Position numbers and translations under genes: made by a program. From Armigeres subalbatus (lineage: Eukaryota > Arthropoda > Insecta > Diptera > Culicidae), in assembly GCF_024139115.2 (NCBI RefSeq), contig NW_026943327.1, positions 1,053,890-1,117,889 of the forward strand: a stretch of 64,000 bases of DNA, written 5' to 3'. A model generated the notes under the pieces. The model was not told the origin of the DNA, did not search any database, and saw nothing but the letters and a program-made list of their open reading frames with translations. Positions 34,880 to 45,820 of the stretch are shown here, one piece after another. Numbering within the stretch: the first letter of the stretch is position 1; the number at the start of each line of letters is the position of its first letter.

Positions 34880-35328
34880 AAATGCTAGGTAATGCGTCGC
34901 GGTCCTTACCCTCTTAGCCAGCATCTTCTATCCCTACCTTTTCGTATCGATGGCTGGGATACTTAGGGAAGATCGGGAAACCAACCCCGGTGGGAACTAT
35001 GGTCGTATGCTGACAGGGAAGGAGGGGATTTGCATCTCTCCGGATGTGCAAATCTAACCAAGCAAGCGTCTGTCAAAAGTAAAGCAAACGAATTGTTTCA
35101 ACGGCAACAGACCCGGCAACGAATAAAGGCTAATGATTGGAAAATCGAATCCTGGAACGTGAGAACTTTGGAATTCGAATAAACCCGCCCGTATTGGGCT
35201 TCTGGCTCGTGAGCTGCACAGAAGGTCTGCGTGAGTGTGGCAGCAATCCAGGAAATACGGTGGCCCAGAACTAGAGAACGTGAATTCCGGGCGGTGAATC
35301 CCATAGCTTATACTTCATTCATATCGAG
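34880..35328 (+). pseudogene. RTE-like element, 5' UTR and start of endonuclease
   Basis: The leader (ACCCTCTTAGCCAGCATC...) is followed by frames reading WNVRTLEF, GLLARELHRRSA, then VAAIQEIRWPRTREREFRAV and NPIAYTSF. These are the first motifs of an APE-type endonuclease in RTE-like LINEs (WNVRTL, QEIRW). A 1-nt shift separates the first motif from the second. The element stops abruptly at about 35328 and continues as an R1-clade sequence, so this is a junction of two different retrotransposons. Confidence 0.65.
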
Positions 35329-36068
35329 GATGATGTCCAACAGCTCCAAGGTGTGCGCCAGTAGACGTAGGCTACTGGCAGGCGTTGCCGCATCTATTCT
35401 TAGGTACGGCGGCCCGTCCTGGGCAAAAGCACTGGGGGTAACCAGTAACCTGCAGAAACTGGAGAGCACCTACCGCTTGATGTGTCTCAGGGTGATATCG
35501 GCCTACCGCACGGTATCGCGCGACGCATCCTGCGTGATAGCGAGTATGATGCCAGTCGGGCTGGTCATCCGGGAGGACGAGGAGTGTTTTGACCTACGTG
35601 GCACCAGAGGAGCCCGCGAGCGTACCAGGGTGACTTCGGTTGCCAGATGGCAGCGCGAGTGGGATAACTCCTCGAAAGGTAGGTGGACTGATTCCTAACA
35701 TATCAAGCTGGGTGGGGAGACCCCATGGGGAGGTTCACTTCCATCTTACACAATTCCTGTCAGGCCATGGCTGTTTCCGACAGTACCACCACAGGTTTGG
35801 GCACGCGGAGGTCCCCGTCTGCCCTGACTGCCCAGGTGTTGACGAAACTGCAGAGCACATACTGTTCGTATGTCCTCGTTTCGACGTCGAAAGAAGAGCA
35901 ATGCTAGACGTTTGCGGCCGGGACACAACTCCGGATAATCTTATCCAAAGGATGTGTCAAGCGGTGGAGAAGTGGAACGCAGTCTCGACTGCAACCACTC
36001 AGATTGCCTGCAGCTTGCAGAGAATCAGGCGCGCCGAGCAACAATCGACAAGCATGACTAACTTGTGA
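35329..36068 (+). pseudogene. R1-clade ORF2 C-terminal region, one frameshift
   Basis: The sequence reads SKVCASRRRLLAGVAASILR, YGGPSWAKAL, LMCLRVISAYRTVS, then SMMPVGLVIREDEECFDLRG and NSSKGRWT. A frameshift near 35690 moves to ISSWVGRPHGEVHFHLTQFL, HGCFRQYHHRFG and the zinc knuckle CPDCPGVDETAEHILFVCPR, then runs to a stop at 36068. These are the post-RT segments of R1-type proteins. The reverse transcriptase core is missing through 5' truncation. It is about half identical to the copy at 29417-29860, so the two are related but not the same family. Confidence 0.85.
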
Positions 36069-36472
36069 TTGGTAAGTTAGAGCGAAAGTGCCGAACGCGA
36101 AGAAGTGTGTGAATGGTCTGCCCATGCATAGGTAATGGCGCAGCGGGTGGCAACCGAGATCGTCACCTCGAAGCATGGCAGAAGGGTGAATGAATAGGTG
36201 TATGTATGGACTGCACACGCCGCGCTGGGAGTAGCGCAGGAATGTTGGTTCCTACGACTACTGATACCCCGCGGCGTGGCAGAGGAGTGTGGGTGAGCAT
36301 CCAAGTCAGTCTCACATGGTACGAAAGGAATGAGTTGAGTCGTGTTGAGCTAGTCTCATATGGCATGAACGAGGTGAGTCAGACTCACATGGTATGTCAG
36401 AAGTGGGAACCTAAGCGAAGAGTCCCACAAGGGATGCCAGAGGGAGTGTTAGGTCGAATGACTCGAGTAGTA

Positions 36473-36972
36473 GGGGAGAACGGTCCAAAATGCACCCCTT
36501 AAGCTTTTTCGATGTTTTCGCCCATATAAACAAAAATATCAAACCATTTCAACGTATAGGTGCAAAATTTACAAACCCAGCTACATTCTACAATGATCTC
36601 CTATTCAAAAAAATAAGGTTTTCATGACTTTCTAACGCATTTAAAAAATGTTTTAAAAATAGGCGTGGGTTTTGCCCCGAATGGTGGTCTAGACTCAATT
36701 GCATGTAAAATGATGGTGAACGCATGGTTGTTTGTTTTTTCTTAATTGATTGAACTACAATCTTACGGATGTGGTGGAAAAATAGCAAATCGTTAAATTT
36801 GAGTGAATATCAAGGGATTTTGCTAAATTTTTCCAATGGAGCTCAATGATGGATAACTAATTATAAATTGTAGAGGTAATATTCGTTCATAAATGTACTA
36901 TAACAGATTATATGAGTGATTTTATGAGTAAGGCCATTTTGCCCCAGGGGTGCATTTTGGACCATTCTCCCC
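36473..36972. mobile_element. 500-bp TIR MITE flanked by TA
   Basis: Ends GGGGAGAACGGTCCAAAATG and its inverted partner CATTTTGGACCATTCTCCCC (one mismatch), continuing CACCCC/GGGGTG, lie between TA dinucleotides (36471-36472, 36973-36974). The interior is AT-rich and non-coding. It interrupts the 3' UTR of the R1-clade copy, so it inserted later. Confidence 0.85.
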
Positions 36973-37004
36973 TATGTGTCAGCGCGAACTGAATGAAAGA
37001 GGTG

Positions 37005-37330
37005 AGCAGTCTCACATGGTACGATAAAGGTGGGCATACAAGTTAGTCCCACACGGCATGAGAAGGGTGGGCACAAAAGTTAGTCCCGCACGGCGTGAGA
37101 AGGGTGGGCACACAAGTCAGACCCATAGGAGCGTTAGCGTGTGTGCAAGCATGGAGTGTATGAGCATGAATCAAGGGTTTGGGTGGGCATACAAGTTAGA
37201 CCCACATGACATGAGAAGGGTGGGCACACAAGTTAGACCCGCACGGCATGACAGAGGTGCAACAGAGTATGTAGGGTGTGTTTGAGGGTGCGATAGAGCG
37301 AGCACCCAAGTCAGTCTCGCACGGGACGGG
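37005..37330 (+). repeat. 37-bp tandem repeat in the R1-type 3' UTR
   Basis: Units such as GTGGGCATACAAGTTAGTCC + CACACGGCATGAGAAGG recur at 37-bp steps around 37030-37255, and degenerate versions lie at 36285-36400 and 37295-37330. Confidence 0.75.
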
Positions 37331-37565
37331 TGCCTGTGTGAGCGAGAACGAGCGAGTACGTTTAGTACTGCCATCCCCCAGAAGTAGTACTGGGAGGTAG
37401 TTCCTGGGGGAAATGATGGTGGAGCCCAAGGGAGTTTAGTCGGTATTACCGGTATGGTCGAGTCCGACACTCCAGTACACTTCCGTGTGGTAGTTTGGCA
37501 ACTACAATGCACGTGTACTGGGTTAGTGTGTAAATGCATACTCCCTTGTAAAAAAAAAAAAAAAA

Positions 37566-38260
37566 TGACCACGTGCTGATCTACGGATGACATTTCACGG
37601 ATGCAATGGATGTACCCGAGCAGCACACATGTTGCACAAAAGTCACTGTAACCCCTTATACAACCGAATTTAGCTAGATTTGTCACTAGAAGGGGTTGCT
37701 AAACAGCACCACCAGATCTGGCGACGTCAACAGATTGTGGAAAAAATGCACGAAGCTGTGGAACCACCAACGCTAGACGACTTTCAGACTCACTATCTGT
37801 TCATTGATTTCAAAGCAACGTACGATTCAGTGGCAGCCGTGGCAGACAATGTCTGCACATGATTTTCCTGCGAAGCTGATTAGACTGATACGTGCAATGC
37901 TGGAAGGCTCGAAAACAAGTATTTGGATTGCAGACGATGTAACAACCACATTTGTGACCTTAGACGGATTAAAGCAGGGCGATGCACTTTTGAATTTATT
38001 GTTCAACATCGTCGCATATGCTCCTCGGCTTTTCGGACGACATCGACCTAATTTTAATCGATCGCAGGGCAGCAGTGCTGCGAATAGGGCCTTCTACGGA
38101 TGACGTGACCAGTTTAGGTCCCGCAACATGCAAACGGAAACGAAAATTGCTTTATACAAAGCGGCCCTTTTTGGACATTAGGCATGGACGTTAAAAGAGG
38201 CGGACCGGACACCACTAGCTTGCGTACAACACTCGGTGGGAAAGTAGAAAATACACACGG
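37566..38260 (+). pseudogene. RTE-like reverse transcriptase fragment
   Basis: After a short unassigned stretch the frame at 37680 gives QQIVEKMHEAVEPPTLDDFQ and HYLFIDFKATYDSV (motif A). A shift near 37850 leads to DFPAKLIRLIRAMLEG and LDGLKQGDALLNLLFNIV (the RQGD motif, here KQGD). FSDDIDLILIDRRA (motif C with Ser for Ala) follows in another frame, then ALYKAALF and AWTLKEAD. It contains at least three frame breaks and has no endonuclease. It is closest to the fragment at 56108-56337 (FADDIDIIGIDRRA). Confidence 0.7.
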
Positions 38261-38264
38261 ACAG

Positions 38265-38412
38265 ACAAACATTTGCTCAGTTCGTCGAGCTGATTCTATT
38301 GGTATATAACACTATGGGTCTCCGAGCCTTCTATCAAAAGTTAGATTTGGGAGTGAAATGAAAGCCTTTCGGTACAAATTTGTTGTTCAAGATAGGCAAA
38401 AATAACGAGAAA
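38265..38412 (-). repeat. CTCGTATAC-family fragment, minus strand
   Basis: The reverse complement contains GTTATATACCAATAGAATCA, AGCTCGACGAACTGAG-like text and the head-side GCTTTCATTTCACTCC variant. It lacks the tail. Confidence 0.6.
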
Positions 38413-39114
38413 TTTAAAAAATGGTAGACAGGACTGGAATGAATAACATTGATTTTAGGTCAATGCTTCAAAGTAAAAGATAAAAAAAAATCCTGGAAAA
38501 AAATTTCCTAGATATTACGTAACATCGATTTATCGTAACAAAAAAAAACGTTATATCGAGGTATGACTGAATTATTAATCCCGCAAATTAATGAAATGTG
38601 GCAAGTATTCATTGCCATATGCTTGTTAGAATAATCGAACTATCACACAATGATTAATATTTGGTTTCCGACAAATATATCACTGAACGTGTTTGTTTAT
38701 CTATGATTATACGTCGTTGAGTTGGCGAAAGTCGTCAGAGAGAATTGCAAAAACAATATTCAACAAAGAATCAGATAGAGCCCGGCGACTTCTTGGAAGG
38801 CCACGAGAATGTACTGACTGTACACGGTGGAAGCGGACCCTAAACGTTCGTGGAACATTATCCATGACGAAGGTAAAGTTCTACACTGCGCCCGAAAGCG
38901 GTCTAACGCTTCACGGTAGCCAAATACATAAGTAACAGACCCATTATTGCGATTTCATAACTTCAAATTCAAAACGTATTAAGTATCATTCAAATGACTG
39001 GGAATTTGCGGTATTTATAATGATATTGAAAGAATTCTACATAAGCACCGTATATGATTCCCACGTCTCACTTCATTCTTGTGCAAATAAATATTATAAA
39101 TTATCGGGGGAACG
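38413..39114. other. Unassigned sequence
   Basis: An 80-codon frame (38693-38935) has an Arg-rich stretch (RARRLLGRPRECTDC) that could be a decayed LINE C-terminus. This is not firm enough to call. Confidence 0.3.
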
Positions 39115-39421
39115 ATGGTTCACCAGATAACAAACAAATATGTCTTCACCAATATGGCAAACCGCTTTGAAACTCCCTTGGTGTTCAAAGATAAATTGAA
39201 ATCGTTTAATATCCCAGTATTTCCATAGAAACAAAGAGGGGAAGAGAAACTTGATTTCAATGATTTCTGGACTGGGAAAGGATTGGAACAAAAGGAAACA
39301 GGACGAGTGGTTGCCACTGATTTCTACATAAAAGCAATCATAATGCGATTTGATTATCGAAATAGGAACGACACTGATAATGAGGTTTTGAAGCAAGCAT
39401 GTATGAAATATCGATTAGTTT
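39115..39421 (+). pseudogene. Possible decayed coding exon, unknown
   Basis: One frame starts at ATG 39115 (MVHQITNKYVFTNMANRFE), meets a single TAG at 39229-39231, then continues open through EEKLDFNDFWTGKGLE, TGRVVATDFYIKAIIMRFDY and DTDNEVLKQACMKYRLV to a stop at 39419. About 100 codons with one internal stop and a protein-like composition suggest a pseudogene or a transposon fragment. No family is recognised. Confidence 0.3.
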
Positions 39422-40083
39422 AGCAATGTGGATAATTTTATAATTGCTGCAATTACTGACAAATTCGTACATATAGAAACTATATACACATAATTGCTTG
39501 TAACGTTAGGTAAATTACCTTGACACGGTTTATTACGAGACTAGTTCTACCAAACTGCGTTGGAGAAATAAAACTATAATTGGCCTTCCATTTATTTCAC
39601 AATTCTTGACAAAAACTATTTTTTGCGGTTATTTGAGCCTGATATTCCTAGGACGAAGTTATAATTAAGGAAAATGCATTTTTTTTTGGCTAAATCTATC
39701 CACCTAACAGTGTAAAACCAAATAAAAATGTTAAAATACATATGTTTTCAAATAAAACCTCGCGTTTTATGTAAAATCTCTTGCTTCCGCTACGTGAACG
39801 ATTCTAAAATGGCTATATTTCACAAAGTAGCAAGAAACCCGTAGTTAAAGCTCTATCCTTAAATGGATTTTCTAACATTTACATAGGAAAAAAACATCTA
39901 ACCTATTTTAACCCATGCACAAGACCCCAAAAGAAAAAATGTTGTATAAATTCGCATGCACAAAAGTAAACACTGTTTTTTGCTTGAACACTCTTTTCTC
40001 CTTAACTTCAACCTTAACCTTAAAAAATCGGGCCTGAAAAGGTGAAGCCTGTAGTAAAAAATATAAATCCCCTGTGTTCTATA

Positions 40084-40519
40084 CTGCCCATGATCGCATA
40101 TTTGTAACAATTGCATTTTTTGCGATTTTGAGTTAGGCTCATGAATTGTCTTCAAATTGTTAGTTCTTTCATCTAAGTTAATGAAGTCTGAAAGATTGTT
40201 CTAAAAATCTTGAAAAAACTACCAAGTTGTTTTGTAACATCTAGCATAGGTCACTAACCGCATAATTGTAACACTGGAAAATTATTTCACCGGTGTGCCA
40301 TGTTCCTTGAACAAAAATTAGCACAATTGATTTACACTCAAATATTAAGTAATGCAGATATAGCTGCCGATGATTTTAACTGCAAAAAGTGTTTGTACAA
40401 TTTATTTATTTTTTTGAAAATGATTTAGATTTGCATACTAATGCATATCACAAACTTCATCGTTCCATTTCTCCCATGCCTACTTTTGTCGATTGTTACA
40501 AATATGCGATCATGGGCAG
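40084..40519. mobile_element. 436-bp TIR MITE inserted in repeat B
   Basis: A perfect 25-bp inverted repeat (CTGCCCATGATCGCATATTT + GTAAC) lies at 40084-40108 and 40495-40519. Against copy A the empty site reads CTATATACC, giving a TA duplication. The interior is AT-rich and non-coding. Confidence 0.85.
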
Positions 40520-40900
40520 CATATACCAATGGCTTGAAATAACAACGATTACCACGTCCGAGTCGAAGCCCACAAAATATCATAGCTAGCCATGACGAAA
40601 CTATCATAATAAGGCACCGTTCATAAATTATGATCACTTCAATTTTCGGGTTCATGTTAAATCTAGGTTGTAACAAATTTCCCTACAATGCAGAATTTAT
40701 AGACAAGCGATTTCAATATAAGGTTTTCAAAAAGATATCAACGCAACTCATGGGAGACCCATTATTCTATTTGTGTCTTGACAAAATGCATGCTAAATAG
40801 CATGCTTTTTACTTTTTTTCCTGGATTCGTTATATGTAGTAATTTATGAACAAATCTTAAAATTTTGTTTTAAAATGATGAAAAATCGCATTTTATTCAA

Positions 40901-42306
40901 GGTCTTTTTTGGTGGTTTAAAAAAAATATGACTTTTCTAACTATATTCGGATGAAAATCGGCTGATCCCTTTTTTGAACTCCCGGAGTGAAATAAAAAGA
41001 CTTTGGTTATCGATTATCCAGTCGTCGTCATACTAAGCCGATGTATGAAGTTGGACCAGTAGGCAATTCGCTGATGGAGATGTAATCCGACGCTGAATTG
41101 CTGATGCCTCTCATCGGAAGCAAAGACCAAGTGAACGCAGTGTGACAGCTGTTTAAAAATTCTTGACTGGACAGTTGGCGTTCGGCGTATTTTGGATGAT
41201 CAATTTTTCAAGACCCTTCTAAATCTGTTGGATCCATTAAGTATCATTTTAATTCAATTGTTTGTGTTTTCTTCTACTATTTAATTTCATCACTTTTTCT
41301 TCTATATTTTTCCTCATTATTTACTAAGTAAGTGAAGTAAGCGTAAATGATAAAAAAAAATCTGGGGAGAATATAGTTTGAATGAATTTTTCTCACGTTT
41401 TCTTGAATTTATATTAGCAATGGTTCATGTTATGCTTCTTGAATAATTTTGGATTTAGATCATAAAACACCAGAACCTTTATTTGTTAATGGAAAACTGG
41501 AAGAACCTAAAAACAGTATTTTAGTTTGTATTAGAGGTTCTAGAAAAGTATATGTATATCTTAAAATCGCTGATAAACTTTAATTTTCATTTTCTTGTAG
41601 AGACTTTCTTCAGTATGACATTTTTCACCATAAAGCAAAGCAATATTGCAAGACTCGATGTGAAGGCACTAAAATCTTTGCTGAAATGAACCAATTCAAA
41701 TAAGTCGGCGACAACAGCAGCCTTGAAAATTCCACAAATATGAATCCCATAAGGATCTTTGCAGACGCCATACCAGGCAGAATGGGGCATTGCATATTAT
41801 GTTGTCTTCATGGATATCCATGGTGCATCGTGTTCAAAACCGGAGCTTTTTGATAGTGGACGAACTAATCGGGTGAGCACGTTCCAGTTCTTTATTTTGC
41901 TTCCTTTAATTGCTTTTAAAATATATAAATTCATCAAATTGAACAATAAATACGTACAGGGCATCGTTGCTGCTATTGGCGCGGATATTGTGGGAGTCCC
42001 AGATATCCGGTTCACGCTTTAGTTGGCAACGGTGGCTCTTCTCGACCTTCTATTCCCTGAGTAGTTACTACGAATAAGGGCGTCCTTGTGAAGTTTTGCT
42101 GTTCCTGTTATGAACAACTAGTACATCCTATTCCCTACACTTTCCGAAAAACCGTTCTTGCTTCAGAAGTGAATCCTTTTTGTAGTACTAGCCTTTGTAA
42201 CAAAAGGGCACCATAACGGAGCATGAGATCTGATCAAATTATTCGTAGTACTTACTTGACCAACACCCCAGCTGGGTGAGGGGTAGAGGATGACACACAC
42301 ACACAC
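40901..42306 (+). mobile_element. 1.4-kb insertion with 23-bp TSD and CA-repeat tail, unknown family
   Basis: The 23-bp sequence starting ATGAAAAATCGCATTTTATT occurs at 40878-40900 and again at 42307-42329, while copy A has it once. The inserted 1406 bp ends in GATGACACACACACACACA. A long TSD and a simple-repeat 3' tail point to target-primed reverse transcription (a LINE or SINE). No RT or endonuclease is recognised; the 87-codon frame at 41759-42022 is hydrophobic but unknown. It may be a 5'-truncated LINE represented only by its 3' UTR. Confidence 0.75.
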
Positions 42307-42707
42307 ATGAAAAATCGCATTTTATTCAAATAGCTCAGAATCTAATTTGCGGACGATTGCGGACGGGTTTCCACGTGGAATACTTAGTCCATATCTTGAA
42401 GCTACACCCAAGTGATTTATCTTTGCCGGAGCTTGCCGTATAGATTAACTTTTCTTCTGAAGAAAAACATAAAAAATAGAATTAAAAAAAAAGTGATTTT
42501 CAAGTGGTCATCACCTGAAACATAAAATTTATAATTTGACATGAAACATGAACAAAATGGAGACATACAACTATAATCTACTCATTGTGTACTAATAATA
42601 GCTTGTTGATAACATTTATATTGTGTAAAAATCAGATTTTCCAAATACTCCACAAATAAAGTAGATAAAATTCAATTCAATACCTCATTTTTGAGCCCTA
42701 ATTATAT

Positions 42708-43266
42708 TTTTGCCTTTCTCGTATACTAAGTATACGTAAAGGCTATAATTTCACTCCAAAACCAAACTTTTGATAGAAGGCTCGGAGACCCATAGTGTTA
42801 TATACCAATCGACTCAGCTCGACGAATTGAGGTGATGTCTGTTTGTGTGTATGTATGTATGTGTGTGTGTGTATGTGTGTATGTGTACAAATTTTGTAGA
42901 CACACTTTTTGGAACTTAGCATTACCCGATTTACTCGCAACAAGTCGCATTCGACGGGGAATGCGGTCCCATTGTTTGCTATTGAAAATGGGCGTGAGCG
43001 GACATTGCATTTCGGAATTATTGAAAATCATTGTTTTTTCCCAAGGGTCCCCCCTTGGAAAAAAAATTTTAAAACCGAAAAAAAAATGTTTTTTCAAGAA
43101 TGGTGGGAATGCATAGTAATTAATGCAAAAACATGCAAAATGATAGAAAATATGCGATCTATCCCCCTAAAGTGCTTTTTTGACCTTTTCTATGTGATTT
43201 TTTCAGTACATTTTACGATGCACGAGAAAGGCATCATCGCCGCTAGGTGGATTTATCTGGGTTTTT
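42708..43266 (+). repeat. Interspersed repeat (CTCGTATAC family), inserted in repeat B
   Basis: It has the head TTTTGCCTTTCTCGTATAC, a GT tract (42843-42889), one copy of the TTGCATTCGACG-type block and the tail GCACGAGAAAGGCATCATCG + GCTAGGTGGATTTATCTGGG. The junctions with repeat B fix the length of this family at about 560 bp in its simple form. Confidence 0.85.
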
Positions 43267-43547
43267 AGAAAGTTTTGGGTCAACTCTGAAACAGCCATAG
43301 TATGCAGAATGTTTTTAAGTATCTAAAAAAATATAAGAATGTATAAATGTTGAAATTTTTTTTGGGTTTTGTCCACGAATTTGTTCTTGTTACTCTTCTG
43401 TGCGTTGACAAAAAAAATCTCGCCAAAGAAAAACCTATCAATGCAGCTACGCCCTTATGGTCTTTTAAGCGCGAGATTAAAAAGTATGGAAATAAGGGAA
43501 TAACTATTTTAAATCTATTCACTGAAATATAGAAAGAAAAAAAACAG

Positions 43548-43592
43548 ATAAATCCACCTAGCGTTGGTGGTGCCTTTCTCGCGCATTATAAT
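43548..43592 (-). repeat. Tail fragment of the CTCGTATAC family
   Basis: CAGATAAATCCACCTAGCGT followed by TGGTGGTGCCTTTCTCG is the reverse complement of the tail seen at 43225-43262. Confidence 0.7.
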
Positions 43593-44058
43593 AATGAGAA
43601 AAACACACAAAATAAATCAAAGCACTTCAGGAAGATTTATTTGACAATTTCTATCAATTTATATCTATTCGCGGTTATTTGAATCCTTTGCAGCAGTTTC
43701 TGTAAAAAAAATTCCAAGGAGATTTTTGTTCAATTACATCAAAAGTTCGGTTATGGAGTGATCCTATACAGGCAAAAAAACTGAGCAACTTGAATTATTC
43801 TTTAAGACTCACCAGAAAATTGCACAAAACAACAGCTGCTTAGCTTTTTATTTCTAGTTTCGGAGGTAAGCATGACAAATAATAAATGGACACATCACGA
43901 GCAGATGAATAATGCACAGGGAACAGGGTTTGCAGAAATCGCTCTCAATAGATAACGAACAACGATAAAAGAGAGGCAAAAAGTGTTCCGAATCATAACA
44001 AGCCATGATAACAAGTTTATCAAACTTGTATACAAGTGTGAAAAAACAGAATCGGATA

Positions 44059-44551
44059 GTTGTCCTGCATAGTAGGCGAAAATGCGCGTTCTGAGCTGCC
44101 CATGCAAAATATCTTAATTTAAGTTTTTCATAATTTCTCCACCCTTACTCGTGTTTTCGAATGTGGAAATATCATATAAACCCGTCAGAAACGATAACGA
44201 ACGTATTTGCTTAAGGAATGAAGAAAATCCATCCAGCCGTTTTCGAGTTATGCGGATACGAACACAGACCATTTCATTTTTATTATATAGACTAGTCGAC
44301 CCGGCAGACGTTGTCCTGCATAGTAGGCGGAAATGCGCGTTATGAACTGCCCATGCGAAATTTCATTCGAATCTTAATTTTAGTTTTTCACGATTTGCTC
44401 AACTTTACTCGTAATTTTCGCATTAGGAAATATCATATAAACCCGTCGGAAACTATAACGAATGTTTCTGCTGAAGAAATGAAAAAAATCCATCCAGCCG
44501 TTCTCGAGTTATGCGGATACGAACACAGACCATTTCGTTTTTATATATAAG
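44059..44551. mobile_element. Two tandem copies of a 251-bp repeat (possible Helitron-like end)
   Basis: Units at 44059-44288 and 44289-44551 share GTTGTCCTGCATAGTAGGCG, ATATCATATAAACCCGTC, ATCCATCCAGCCGTT and ATGCGGATACGAACACAGAC. The junction reads ATAGACTAGTCGACCCGGCA; its reverse complement ends CCGGGTCGACTAGT, like the terminus at 31505-31522. It is non-coding. Confidence 0.65.
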
Positions 44552-45820
44552 ATTACCATCACCAATGAAAGCCACAAAATTAATATAAACTTCGTTTTTT
44601 ATTCATCTTCCGGAGAACTCACATATACGTCTGTCTTGCAGTTGATTTTGGACACAAAGAACCACTTGTCAACTTTTCTATTTTCAAATGCTTTGCCCTA
44701 AACGCTTTAGAAAAGCATATAAACTTTGGTTTCCCAGAAGGGTAATATCAGTTATCGATTCCATATATTAGCAGATTGACCAAAAAATTGAACTGGAGGA
44801 ATATAAAATAATACAAAAGCAAAAAAAAACTTTAAGATTTTTATTCTTAAACGAATCTATTTTACTTCCCAAAAGATCCCCATGGGAAAGTTTAAGAATT
44901 TCCAACAATACAGAAGCACTTCCATTCCCGTCACTTCCGTTGGAAAAGTTTATCCCAAGAGGGAGGAAGGCGACAGATCTTTGCGGTACTTTGATAAAAT
45001 ATTTTGTCAGGATACAGTTACAACGCGCGTCCACATTGTGTTCGCCTTCACAAATAAATTTTCCGCTCTGTGGCCAAGGAGCTTTATCCTTTCACTGAAT
45101 AAACAATGACCGTAGCCCTACCACCACCAACAACAACAAATGTGTAGTGCAAAGGTTTATGTTATCTGTTTTGTCTGATATTTTCATTCATCCATCGCCA
45201 AAACGACCAACAAAGTCATTACCCTCCATACATCCCTATAAAGAGTTCTCTAACCATGACGACGAATGATATTCGCGAGAACGAAGCCGAAAGCGAATGG
45301 AGCTCCATTGTTTGTCCGGTTCATTGTTGGAAACTTTATCCTTTGGGGGTGTTTATCGCCTTCATGCGTGTGGCTCGTTTTCTTCCGGATCAAAAAAAAA
45401 AATAGTTTGAAGTTTTCAACCTTTGTCGATAGTTCAAAAGAATAGCACAAAATCGATGGTTGAAGAAGAAAATTTCTTATTGGTCTGCAAAAGAAGTTCA
45501 ATAAAATTTAAAAAAAAATCTACCAAAACATTATAATCTTCAAGATTTATTACGTCAAAAGTATTTCTTTAAATTGATTAAAGAATTTATCACATTTTGT
45601 TTGGATGATGTTGAACATCGTTTCATAATTTGAAATGATTTTAAGGATTATGTACGTAGAAAACCTAATTTGAGAAAAATAGCTAGTACACCGCACAGCC
45701 ATACGCGGCCATATTATTGGATGGAGACGCATGGTAAGGCGTCATTAAACCACGGGCCAGAAGAACTTTTGCAAGCCAATCCAAACCGAAGCCAAAACGA
45801 AGATAGCAAATTCATTTCTA
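44552..45820. other. Unassigned sequence
   Basis: No gene or repeat recognised. Frames of up to 88 codons lack motifs. Confidence 0.4.

Larger units (their letters stand above)
35329..37565 (+). mobile_element. 5'-truncated R1-clade LINE with long 3' UTR
   Basis: The ORF2 C-terminus (to 36068) is followed by a roughly 1-kb 3' UTR (not counting the MITE) and a poly(A) of 16 at 37550-37565. The 3' UTR contains 37-bp tandem repeats (GTGGGCACACAAGTTAGACC...CGGCATGAGAAGG) at 36285-36400 and 37005-37330, and a 500-bp MITE at 36473-36972. The final UTR segment (GTCGGTATTACCGGTATGGT) precedes the A-tail. No TSD could be identified. Confidence 0.75.
39600..43390 (+). repeat. 1.4-kb repeat, copy B, split by three insertions
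   Basis: Copy B aligns with 15190-16548 in four segments: 39600-40083, 40520-40900, 42307-42707 and 43267-43390. The intervening 436, 1406 and about 559 bp are absent from copy A and have the marks of insertions. Subtracting them leaves about 1.39 kb, the length of A. Confidence 0.8.

Noticed and set aside
36206..37686. Frames of 75-171 codons around the R1-type 3' UTR
   Set aside because: They cross 37-bp tandem repeats, the poly(A) tract and different elements; no domain.
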